Source: Flavobacteriaceae bacterium (lineage in GTDB: Bacteria; Bacteroidota; Bacteroidia; Flavobacteriales; Flavobacteriaceae). Taken from it: 10,473 bases of DNA. The notes below the pieces were generated by a model. It was given only the letters and a program-made list of their open reading frames with translations, ran no database searches and was not told where the DNA came from. Position numbers and translations under genes: made by a program. Of the stretch, positions 1-6,632 are shown piece after piece. The number at the start of each line of letters is the position of its first letter. The stretch's first letter is position 1. The stretch lies in the NCBI GenBank assembly GCA_023145595.1, contig JAGLDM010000351.1:1-10473 (forward strand), given 5' to 3'.

Positions 1-668
1 CCACCCGTGCTTAAAGTTGCCATTGCATGGTTAATAGCATCAAACCAAGACATGCCAGCAAATTTTAATAAGAAAAATTCGGTGATGGTTAATGAGAAAT
101 AAATCAACCACAATCGTTTAGCAGTCTCCGTAATTCTAGGATGCATTTTATCTGTTGAAGGGCCAGGAGCTTCCGCCATAAAAAGTTGCATGCCTCCAAT
201 TCCTAATAAAGGTAAGATGGCAATGGTTAAAACAATAATTCCCATTCCGCCAATCCAATGAGTAGCACTTCTCCAAAACAAAATACCTTTTGGCATGGAT
301 TCAATATCTGTTAGGATCGATGAACCTGTTGTTGAATACCCAGAGAGTGTTTCAAAAAAAGCATTTGTAAAATCGGGGATTGCCCCAGAAAGGAGGTAGG
401 GTAATGTTCCTGTGAGTGATAAAATAAGCCACCCGAAAGTAACGATAAGATACCCTTCTTTTTTTTGTAGGTTTTTTGGAGCATTCCTGTTTGAAAACCA
501 CATATAAAAACCAAGGGTGATTGTGGTAAGTCCGGCTGCTAAAATTCCCCATTGTGCATCTTCATTATGATACAAACTAAACGGATATGCAATAAGCATA
601 AACAATCCATTAAGCATGGACGTGAGCCCGAGGAAACTTATGATTATTTGAAAATTAAAAGTTTTCAT
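1..668 (-). CDS. trkH: Trk-type potassium uptake membrane subunit TrkH (partial, N-terminal part)
   Basis: The start codon is the complement of 666-668 and the frame stays open to the left edge, giving 222 complete codons. This is the N-terminal half or somewhat less of a family usually near 480-500 residues. TrkH forms the K+ translocation pathway in the inner membrane and is gated by the cytoplasmic TrkA subunit. Hydrophobic segments are visible near residues 8-30, 41-58, 74-93, 138-158 and 186-203. The first pore-loop/selectivity-filter motif is SGYSTTGSS (about 109-117), followed by the family-typical HWIGGMGIIVL (137-147). The second filter, NHAMATLSTG (213-222), lies at the window edge. 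The start lies 4 bp after the trkA stop, so the two are almost certainly one transcript. No Shine-Dalgarno is obvious, which is normal in Bacteroidota. The family call is firm; ion specificity (K+ or Na+/K+) is inferred. Confidence 0.93.
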   Translation of the reverse strand, partial: MKTFNFQIIISFLGLTSMLNGLFMLIAYPFSLYHNEDAQWGILAAGLTTITLGFYMWFSNRNAPKNLQKKEGYLIVTFGWLILSLTGTLPYLLSGAIPDFTNAFFETLSGYSTTGSSILTDIESMPKGILFWRSATHWIGGMGIIVLTIAILPLLGIGGMQLFMAEAPGPSTDKMHPRITETAKRLWLIYFSLTITEFFLLKFAGMSWFDAINHAMATLSTG

Positions 669-672
669 CTAA

Positions 673-2019
673 TTATTTAAAAAGCTTTTCTACGTCTTGA
701 ATAGCATCTGGAAGGCAAAAAACAACTGCTTTGTCGCCAGCAACTATTTGAAAATCCCCAAAAGTCATTAATCCTTTTCCGTCTCTAATTACTCCGCCAA
801 ATACTGCATTTCTAGTAAATTTAATATCTTTTAAAAGGCTTTTTGTGACAATGGAATTAGGTTTGACATTAAACTCTAAAACTTCGGCATCAACATGTTT
901 TAAGTTTGCCAAAGCAACAACATCACCTTGTCTTACATGTTTAAAAATCTCTGATGCTGCTAATAATTTTTTATTGATAAGAGTATCTATTCCGATGGTT
1001 TGAGAAATATTGATATAATCCATATTCTCTACCAAAGCAATTGTTTTTTTTACTCCCTTTGATTTTGCCACAAGACAAGACATGATATTTGTTTCAGAAT
1101 TTCCGGTAACCGCAATAAAAGCATCCATTTCCCGAATATTTTCTTCTTCTAATAATTCCAAGTCACGACCATCACCTTGTATCACCAAAACATTTTGCAT
1201 TTTTGAAGCCAGATTAAAAGCTTTGTCTTTATTCTTTTCTATGAGTTTTACATTGTATTTACCTTGACATAATTTGTGTCCTGATTTTACTCCGATTTTA
1301 CTTCCGCCTAAAATCATCACATTTTTCACAGCAAAAGCTTCGTTGCCTGTAAGTTTATGTAATTTCGAAATGCTTTCCTTTGGACAAGAAAAATACACTT
1401 CGTCTCCCAATTCAAAAATGGTATCTCCACGCGGAATAATGGTTTGTGATTCTCCTTGTTTTTTTACCGCGATTGTGATAAAATCTATTTCAGAAAACTT
1501 TTTTTTTGCTTGTTGTACTGATAAATTTAAAATGGTAGCCCTTTTCATTAGTGTGCTTCCAAGCATGTTTAAGAGTCCGTTTTCAAAAGAAATAGAATCA
1601 TTAAAGGCAGATTGATTGAGTAAGGTTTTAATTTCCTGTGCTGCTAATTCTTCTGGAGAAATAACGTAATCTAATCCTAATTCCTTAAAATTTATTTTTG
1701 GGTTACTTATAAACTCTGGATTGTTAAGCCTTGCAATAGTTTTTTTTGCGCCTAACTTTTTTCCAATTACAGCGATGGCGAAATTGGTGTTTTGCGAATG
1801 GGTTATAGCAATCAATAGATCTGTTTTATCAATGTTGATATCCATTAAAGTTTGAACAGAAGTTGCATCACCATTAAATGTAATAACATCGAGATGCGAA
1901 TCTAAATAATTGAGTTTTTCGCTATCAACATCTATTACAAAAATATCTTGAGATTCGTAGGAAAGTAATTTTGCAAGGTGAAAACCGACATCTCCGGCAC
2001 CAGCAATTATAATTTTCAT
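673..2019 (-). CDS. trkA: Trk system potassium uptake regulatory subunit TrkA
   Basis: This is a 448-residue cytoplasmic NAD(H)/nucleotide-binding gating subunit of the Trk K+ channel, full length for the duplicated RCK architecture. The first RCK_N Rossmann fold begins at residue 1 with GAGDVG (7-12) and the acidic end of strand 2 at about D30-D32. The first RCK_C domain lies at about 145-220. The second RCK_N starts near 233 with GGSKIG (238-243), and the second RCK_C occupies about 370-445. Both glycine motifs look intact, although the second begins GGS rather than GxG. The start is chosen because the GxGxxG motif sits at residue 7, as is usual for TrkA. The gene is first in a trkA-trkH pair and diverges from radC across 54 bp. 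Coding-strand A-runs of 8-9 (for example complementary to 1499-1507) encode KKK and leave the frame intact. Confidence 0.96.
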   Translation of the reverse strand: MKIIIAGAGDVGFHLAKLLSYESQDIFVIDVDSEKLNYLDSHLDVITFNGDATSVQTLMDINIDKTDLLIAITHSQNTNFAIAVIGKKLGAKKTIARLNNPEFISNPKINFKELGLDYVISPEELAAQEIKTLLNQSAFNDSISFENGLLNMLGSTLMKRATILNLSVQQAKKKFSEIDFITIAVKKQGESQTIIPRGDTIFELGDEVYFSCPKESISKLHKLTGNEAFAVKNVMILGGSKIGVKSGHKLCQGKYNVKLIEKNKDKAFNLASKMQNVLVIQGDGRDLELLEEENIREMDAFIAVTGNSETNIMSCLVAKSKGVKKTIALVENMDYINISQTIGIDTLINKKLLAASEIFKHVRQGDVVALANLKHVDAEVLEFNVKPNSIVTKSLLKDIKFTRNAVFGGVIRDGKGLMTFGDFQIVAGDKAVVFCLPDAIQDVEKLFK

Positions 2020-2036
2020 TTGAAAAGAATTTGCGA

Positions 2037-2044
2037 CAAATATA
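2037..2044 (-). promoter_or_regulatory. Candidate -7 box of the trkA-trkH promoter
   Basis: On the minus strand these bases read TATATTTG, an exact match to the Bacteroidota -7 consensus TAnnTTTG. They lie 17 bp upstream of the trkA start codon. No clear TTG-type -33 element is seen at the usual spacing, only a T-rich stretch complementary to 2061-2068, so the promoter rests on one element. The box is one arm of the inverted repeat at 2037-2059. Confidence 0.5.
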
Positions 2045-2059
2045 ATAAACTTATATTTG
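2037..2059. repeat. Perfect 9-bp inverted repeat in the trkA/radC divergent promoter
   Basis: CAAATATAA (2037-2045) and TTATATTTG (2051-2059) are exact reverse complements separated by TAAAC. Each arm contains the -7 box for one of the divergent genes, so the two promoters overlap almost symmetrically. The same geometry could serve as an operator for a dimeric regulator, but no regulator is encoded here. Confidence 0.75.
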
Positions 2060-2073
2060 ATAAAAAAAGAGCA

Positions 2074-2769
2074 ATGAACAAGAATAAATCTATTTCAATC
2101 AAAGATTGGAAGGAAGATGATCGTCCTCGTGAAAAATTATTACTCAAAGGAAAACACGTGTTGTCAGATGCCGAATTAATGGCAATATTATTAGGTTCTG
2201 GGAGTAGAAATGAAAGTGCTGTAGAACTATCGAAGCGAATTTTGGCATCGGTAAATAATAATTTGAATGAACTAGCAAAGTTATCCGCAGAGCAATTAAT
2301 GACATTCAAAGGAATAGGTGAGGCAAAAGCAGTTTCAATAATTACCGCACTAGAATTGGGACGAAGAAAGCGATTAGAAGAAGCCTTGATTCAGCCTAAA
2401 ATCACCTCAAGTAAAAGTGTGTTTGAAATTATGCAACCCATTATTGGCGAACTACTCCATGAAGAGTTTTGGATTATTTATTTAAACAATTCAAATAAAA
2501 TATTACAAAAAAATCAAATGAGTAAAGGAGGATTAACAGGTACTTTGGTAGATACTCGATTGGTGTTTAAAAAAGCAATGGAAATTAGTGCTACCGCTAT
2601 AATTTTGACTCATAATCATCCGTCAGGAACCTTGGTGCCAAGCAATGCGGATAAGCAGTTAACTCAAAAATTAAAACGTGCAGGTGAAACCTTGGATGTA
2701 AAAGTATTAGATCATTTAATTATTACAAATAGCGGATATTATAGTTTTGCGGATGAGGGTGAGTTGTAA
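2074..2769 (+). CDS. radC: RadC family JAMM/MPN+ domain protein
   Basis: This is a 231-residue protein of the RadC family, a predicted metalloenzyme whose historic DNA-repair role is not well supported. It has an N-terminal helix-hairpin-helix-like segment (about 60-100, with FKGIGEAKA at 78-86) and a C-terminal JAMM domain. The JAMM motif is complete: H180-x-H182 followed by seven residues, then S190-x2-D193, with a likely partner glutamate at E129 or E130. The HNHPSG signature is at 180-185. The ATG at 2074 is chosen over an in-frame ATG at 1978 because the upstream 32 codons overlap trkA and the promoter region, and because the family normally starts just before a DWxxDDRPREK-like segment, seen here at 11-21. 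The gene looks monocistronic and diverges from trkA. Confidence 0.94.
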   Translation: MNKNKSISIKDWKEDDRPREKLLLKGKHVLSDAELMAILLGSGSRNESAVELSKRILASVNNNLNELAKLSAEQLMTFKGIGEAKAVSIITALELGRRKRLEEALIQPKITSSKSVFEIMQPIIGELLHEEFWIIYLNNSNKILQKNQMSKGGLTGTLVDTRLVFKKAMEISATAIILTHNHPSGTLVPSNADKQLTQKLKRAGETLDVKVLDHLIITNSGYYSFADEGEL

Positions 2770-2988
2770 TATGCTAGAGTTGTTACACAGAGATACGCAG
2801 AGGTTTTAATCAGTCATTGCGAAGAAGGTGGACGACTGTGGACCTCAATAAAAAGGTCAATTTCAGAAGTTGTTACGTTGATTTATGAAGAGTTGTATCA
2901 GTTAAACTTAAAAATATACAACATCTAGTCAAATTTTAAAAAGCCTTTTAAATGTTATTACTTACTTTTATAACTTAATTATTTACAA
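2770..2988. other. 219-bp non-coding gap between radC and mltF
   Basis: I see no credible ORF, RNA gene or strong terminator here. The left half contains two stretches resembling dispersed bacterial repeats (listed separately). AGTTGTTAC occurs twice (2778-2786 and 2868-2876), bracketing those stretches. The right half, next to mltF, is very AT-rich and presumably holds the operon promoter, but no convincing TAnnTTTG box is present; TACTTTTA at 2963-2970 is the nearest match. Confidence 0.6.
2786..2846. repeat. Possible decayed dispersed repeats
   Basis: CACAGAGATACGCAGAGG (2786-2803) resembles the CACAGAG-type repeat common in intergenic DNA of many bacteria. The segment 2813-2846 begins GTCATTGCGAAGAAGG and continues GGACGACTGTGG. 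It looks like a degenerate copy of the GTCATTGCGAGG...ACGA repeat seen between genes in Bacteroidota and other phyla. The resemblance is from memory, not a search. The segment is noticeably richer in G and C than the flanking intergenic DNA. Confidence 0.4.
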
Positions 2989-4452
2989 ATGATGTCTCAT
3001 AAAAACATATATTTTTACTTTGTCTTGCTGTTATTACTCAGTTTTTCTTGTAAAACGGACCCTAATTCAACCAATGAAAGGGAAATAAATAAGTCTATTA
3101 TTGAAAATGATTTAGATATTATTGAAAAAGATTTAGATGATATTTTAAAGGAGGGAGTTCTGAGAGTTTCTACAATTTATAGCGGTACAAGTTATTTTTT
3201 GTACAAAGGTGCGTCTCACGGATATGAATTTGAACTTTTAACTCGTTTTGCAGAGTATTTGAATGTTGAACTTGAGATAGTGATCGCAAACAACATCAAC
3301 CACTTGATTCCGAACCTTGTGAATGGTAAGGTGGATTTGGTAGGGTATGGTCTTACTGTAACGGAAAATCGACAGGAAAATGTTTGGTTTTCAGATTACT
3401 TATATTTAAATCATCAGGTATTGGTGCAGCGAAAGCCCAAAAATTGGAGAAAAATGAAATTGCATCAAATTGATAACGCAATTATTAGAGACGCTATAGA
3501 GTTAGAGGGGAAACTAGTGTCTGTAAGAGAAAACACATCTTATTTTGAACGGTTAAACCATCTTTCAAATGAAATTGGCGGGCAAATAAAAATTGACACT
3601 GTAAGTGGTGAAATCACAACAGGTGAAATTATGAAAATGGTGGTAGATGGAGATGTGAGATATACGGTTTCCGATGATAATATTGCAAATATTGTAGCGT
3701 CTGCTTATCCGATATTGGATGTAAGAGTACCTGTCAGTTTATCACAAAAAAACGCGTGGGCTCTGCGTAAAAGCTCTCCAAAACTACATGCTGAATTAAA
3801 TAAGTGGCTCAAAGAATTTAAAAGGCACGCAGATTATAAAGTTATTTACAATAGGTATTTCACAAATAAAAGAGCATTTCGTAAAAGAGTGAAAAGTGAG
3901 TTTTATAGTTTGAATACTAATACCATTAGTAAGTACGATGATTTGATTAAAACAAAAGCAGCAGATGTGAATGTAGATTGGAGGTTATTTGCTTCTTTAG
4001 TTTATCAAGAGTCGCAATTTAAGGTGCATGCAAAATCATGGGTTGGTGCAGGTGGATTAATGCAAATGATGCCTGCCACAGCCAAAGAAATGGGCGTAAA
4101 GAATAGGTTTAATCCAGAGGATAATTTAACAGGAGGTGCTAAGTATTTGAAAATGTTGTACGATCGTTTTGATAAAGTTGCGGATAATGAACAGCGAATT
4201 AAATTTGCGATGGCATCGTATAATTGTGGGTATGGACATGTAACAGATGCCCAACTATTGGCAGATAAAAATAAGATAGACCGTAATAAATGGGATGGTA
4301 ATGTTGAGGAAATGATTTTGGCTTTGAGTTTGAAAAAAAATCACCAATTACCGTTTATTAAACACGGATATGTTCGCGGTAGAGAACCGTATACTTATAT
4401 TCGTCAAATATTTGAAAGATATGAGCATTATAAACAATTTATAGAAGAATAG
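2989..4452 (+). CDS. mltF: MltF-like membrane-bound lytic murein transglycosylase (lipoprotein)
   Basis: This 487-residue protein cleaves the MurNAc-GlcNAc bond of peptidoglycan with 1,6-anhydro product formation, judging by family. It has a lipoprotein signal peptide (hydrophobic core about 7-17, lipobox SFS-C21), so it should be anchored to a membrane facing the periplasm. An acidic linker (22-55) includes a tandem 7-residue duplication. A family-3 solute-binding domain follows (about 56-290, with GYEFELL at 78-84 and WFSDYLYL at 133-140). The C-terminal SLT domain (about 315-470) has the catalytic glutamate E341 in YQESQF, then GAGGLMQMMPATA (353-365) and a downstream ASYNCGYGHV. Two consecutive ATGs (2989 and 2992) make the exact start uncertain by one codon. 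It is the first gene of the plus-strand block, and its TAG abuts the next ATG. Length and order match MltF. Confidence 0.92.
   Translation: MMSHKNIYFYFVLLLLLSFSCKTDPNSTNEREINKSIIENDLDIIEKDLDDILKEGVLRVSTIYSGTSYFLYKGASHGYEFELLTRFAEYLNVELEIVIANNINHLIPNLVNGKVDLVGYGLTVTENRQENVWFSDYLYLNHQVLVQRKPKNWRKMKLHQIDNAIIRDAIELEGKLVSVRENTSYFERLNHLSNEIGGQIKIDTVSGEITTGEIMKMVVDGDVRYTVSDDNIANIVASAYPILDVRVPVSLSQKNAWALRKSSPKLHAELNKWLKEFKRHADYKVIYNRYFTNKRAFRKRVKSEFYSLNTNTISKYDDLIKTKAADVNVDWRLFASLVYQESQFKVHAKSWVGAGGLMQMMPATAKEMGVKNRFNPEDNLTGGAKYLKMLYDRFDKVADNEQRIKFAMASYNCGYGHVTDAQLLADKNKIDRNKWDGNVEEMILALSLKKNHQLPFIKHGYVRGREPYTYIRQIFERYEHYKQFIEE
3097..3138 (+). repeat. In-frame 21-bp tandem duplication within mltF
   Basis: Units 3097-3117 and 3118-3138 are identical except at their twelfth base (T versus A). 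They encode IIENDLD (37-43) and IIEKDLD (44-50) in the linker between the lipidated cysteine and the solute-binding domain. The in-frame heptad length suggests slippage or recent duplication tolerated in a flexible or helical linker. Confidence 0.9.
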
Positions 4453-5757
4453 ATGTTACTCATTTACACACATAAAATCACACCAAGGCTTACATTTGTA
4501 TGCAAGCAATTATTTGTTCGTATTATAGGAATTCCAGTTTCTTTTACAACAGAAGTCAGTGAATTTATTTCACATAATGGCCCAAAACTAACCTACTCTA
4601 AAAACCCTTTGGGAAACGAGTTATTTGTAAAAAGTAATGAGTTGCTTTTTGAACAAGGTGTGAATGATGTAGAAATACAAATGCAACAATGGGGCGAGTT
4701 ACCTGTCTTTTTTTATAATAATTCTAAGGGACAAGTTCCGTTTGATATTTTTGCAGCAAGTTTTTATTTATTAAGCCGATATGAAGAATATGTGCCGCAT
4801 GTACAAGATAATCATGGGCGGTTTTCGGTCTATGAAAGTTTGGCATTTGAAAAAGGTTTTTTACAAAAGCCTCTGGTTGATTGTTGGGCATTGAAGTTAA
4901 AAGAAATAATACTAGAAAGGTTTGACGGACTTGTTATCCCGGACAAGACTTATAATGAGATTTCAACCATTGACGTTGACAATGTTTTTGCTTATAAAGA
5001 AAAAGGGATTATCAGAAATTTAGGTGGGTTTGTACGAGATTTTTTCAAATTTAGAATTGAAAATATTATTGAACGTATCTTGGTTTTACTGCGTTTGAGG
5101 AAAGATCCGTTTGATACCTATGATGAGATTTTAAAGATTTCTAAGGAGAACAATGTCAAAACAATTTTCTTTTTTTTAATAGGTGATTATACTACCTATG
5201 ACACCAATGTTTCATCTTCAAACAACGTATTTCGTTCTTTGATTAAGTCGGTAGCAGATTATGTAGATGTAGGTTTGCATCCGTCATATTTTACCATGCA
5301 TAATAATGCAAAGATGATCAAGGAGAAGCGAAAAATGGAACAGATTTTAAATCGACCTGTGTTGAAAACACGTCAGCACTATTTACGTTTGAAATTACCA
5401 GATACCTATCAGAATTTAACCGAATTGGAAGTAGAGGAAGATCATTCTATGGGTTATGCCAAAGAGTTCGGATTTAGAGCAAGTACCTGTACTCCTTTTT
5501 ATTTTTATGATTTAGATTTTGAAATTCAGACTCCGCTAAAAATTTTCCCTTTTGCAGTGATGGATACAACTTTAAACGATCATTTAGAATTGGTTCCTGT
5601 TGTAGCAAAATCTAAAATAGAGCAGGTAAGAAGAGAAGTGCAAAAAGTAAACGGAACGTTTATTACGTTGTTTCATAATGAAACTCTGAGTGATAAAGGA
5701 CGTTGGAAAGGTTGGGGAGGATTGTATAAGTCTATTTATAGTAAGGCTGAGAAATGA
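4453..5757 (+). CDS. Polysaccharide deacetylase family protein with DUF7033-like N-terminal region
   Basis: This is a 434-residue protein. The N-terminal part (about 1-165) matches the DUF7033-type region of Bacteroidota deacetylases, including the segment FDIFAASFYLLSRYEEY (97-113). The C-terminal part is a divergent NodB-like domain. It has TIDVDN (172-177) in place of the TFDDG motif, GLHPSY (274-279) supplying one metal-ligand histidine (H276), a TRQHYLR segment (307-313), and a late FHNE (407-410) where the catalytic histidine is expected. The classical HxxxH second histidine is absent; that seems normal for this subfamily but leaves activity unproven. By family it would remove acyl groups from amino-sugars in a surface polysaccharide. 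No signal peptide or clear membrane segment is seen. The ATG directly abuts the mltF stop and the gene ends in an ATGA overlap with the next gene, indicating one transcript. Confidence 0.85.
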   Translation: MLLIYTHKITPRLTFVCKQLFVRIIGIPVSFTTEVSEFISHNGPKLTYSKNPLGNELFVKSNELLFEQGVNDVEIQMQQWGELPVFFYNNSKGQVPFDIFAASFYLLSRYEEYVPHVQDNHGRFSVYESLAFEKGFLQKPLVDCWALKLKEIILERFDGLVIPDKTYNEISTIDVDNVFAYKEKGIIRNLGGFVRDFFKFRIENIIERILVLLRLRKDPFDTYDEILKISKENNVKTIFFFLIGDYTTYDTNVSSSNNVFRSLIKSVADYVDVGLHPSYFTMHNNAKMIKEKRKMEQILNRPVLKTRQHYLRLKLPDTYQNLTELEVEEDHSMGYAKEFGFRASTCTPFYFYDLDFEIQTPLKIFPFAVMDTTLNDHLELVPVVAKSKIEQVRREVQKVNGTFITLFHNETLSDKGRWKGWGGLYKSIYSKAEK

Positions 5758-6632
5758 TTAAATATATCAAACGAGGGGAAATAGACGAAGAAAAATACAA
5801 TGCGTGTATAGGAAATGCCATTAACTCTAGAATTTATGCCTATTCATGGTATTTAGATATCGTTGCCGATAATTGGGACGCTTTGGTGTTAAACGATTAC
5901 GAAGCGGTTATGCCGTTGCCTTGGCGCAGAAAATATTTTATTAAATATGTGTATCCGCCTTGTTGGACACAGCAGTTAGGTGTGTTTTCTTCTGATAAAA
6001 TAAGTAACGAGTTAGTTCAACAATTTATAAAATCAATACCGAGAAAATTTAAAAAAGTAACAATACAGTTTAACTCTGGAAATCCGATTGCAGAGAGAAA
6101 TGTTACAGAGCGAATTAATTATGTATTAGATTTGAATAAGCCTTATGAAGAATTGGTAAAGGGGTATAATAAACTTAGAAAAAGGCAAATTAAAAAAAAT
6201 AGAATTTCTCGCTTGAAGATTGAAAATTGTTTAAAGCCAAAATTATTAATTGATTTATTTAAGGCGGAAGAGAAGTATGAAAAAATGCATACGGATAAAG
6301 ACTTTGAAAAATTAGAAAAACTGATGACCACTGTGGAGGTAAGTAAGAAAGGTGGAGTTGTTGGCTGTTTTAGCGAGGGGTATTTGTGCGGAGGACTTTT
6401 TTACCTAAATGATTCAAATAGAATAACCTATTTGTTTTCTGGATTAAATAACGTAGGAAGAGAAAATAATGGGATGACACTGTTGATAAATAAAATAATT
6501 AATGAGAATAGTGGTTTGGATTGTGTTTTAGATTTTGAAGGTTCAATGAACGAAGGGATCTCAAAGTTTTTCAAAAGTTTTGGAGGGCATCAAGAAAATT
6601 ACTATCAATTAACACAAAGGGTGTTACTATGA
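5754..6632 (+). CDS. FemAB/GNAT-like acyltransferase of a polysaccharide locus
   Basis: This 292-residue soluble protein resembles the FemAB-like / GNAT (Acetyltransf_6) proteins found beside polysaccharide deacetylases in Bacteroidota. Visible landmarks are an N-terminal half with YAYSWYLDIV (28-37) and PPCWTQQLGVF (68-78). A very basic stretch follows (NKLRKRQIKKNRISRLK, 139-155), then a C-terminal GNAT-like half with GGLFYL (213-218) and the LDFEGSMNEGISKFFKSFGG segment (259-278). The family would transfer an acyl or aminoacyl group, but donor and acceptor cannot be read from sequence. It starts within the ATGA overlap with the preceding deacetylase and ends in an ATGA overlap with the next, so the three are probably translationally coupled and act on the same sugar or glycan. 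An alternative is a peptidoglycan-bridge enzyme; the deacetylase context makes that less likely. Confidence 0.8.
   Translation: MIKYIKRGEIDEEKYNACIGNAINSRIYAYSWYLDIVADNWDALVLNDYEAVMPLPWRRKYFIKYVYPPCWTQQLGVFSSDKISNELVQQFIKSIPRKFKKVTIQFNSGNPIAERNVTERINYVLDLNKPYEELVKGYNKLRKRQIKKNRISRLKIENCLKPKLLIDLFKAEEKYEKMHTDKDFEKLEKLMTTVEVSKKGGVVGCFSEGYLCGGLFYLNDSNRITYLFSGLNNVGRENNGMTLLINKIINENSGLDCVLDFEGSMNEGISKFFKSFGGHQENYYQLTQRVLL

Larger units (their letters stand above)
2030..2059 (+). promoter_or_regulatory. Candidate Bacteroidota-type promoter for radC
   Basis: A -33-like TTTG (2030-2033) is followed after 18 bp by TATATTTG (2052-2059), an exact match to the TAnnTTTG -7 consensus of Bacteroidota primary sigma factors. 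Transcription would begin a few bases downstream, leaving a very short leader before the ATG at 2074. This also argues against a radC start further upstream. Confidence 0.6.

Noticed and set aside
311..552. Two overlapping minus-strand ORFs of about 66-67 codons
   Set aside because: Neither is in the frame that carries the unmistakable TrkH motifs; they are shadows of the partial trkH gene.
1499..1507. Homopolymer runs of 8-9 (also at 1044-1051, 1740-1747 and 5170-5177) as phase-variation switches
   Set aside because: They lie in housekeeping or ordinary enzyme genes, encode lysine or phenylalanine runs in intact frames, and are common lengths for such AT-rich DNA.
1082..1615. Plus-strand ORFs (1082-1267 and 1274-1615) antisense to trkA
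   Set aside because: They lie wholly within trkA, whose protein has complete family motifs, and their translations show no recognisable domain.
1978..2073. Upstream in-frame ATG at 1978 as the start of radC
   Set aside because: It would extend RadC by 32 unrelated residues, overlap the trkA coding region and place the start before the predicted promoter.
2016..2309. 97-codon minus-strand ORF antisense to radC
   Set aside because: It is a shadow of radC; the translation has no family resemblance and it would overlap the trkA start.
2841..2858. GACCT/AGGTC hairpin after radC as an intrinsic terminator
   Set aside because: The stem is only 5 bp with an 8-nt loop and no U-run follows, so it is too weak to call.
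2935..2952. Near-palindrome TTTTAAAAAG/CCTTTTAAA upstream of mltF as an operator
   Set aside because: It is built of A and T runs with no loop and one mismatch, which is expected by chance in DNA this AT-rich.
6143..6331. 62-codon minus-strand ORF inside the FemAB-like gene
   Set aside because: It is a shadow arising from lysine-rich codons; no start context or homology is recognisable.
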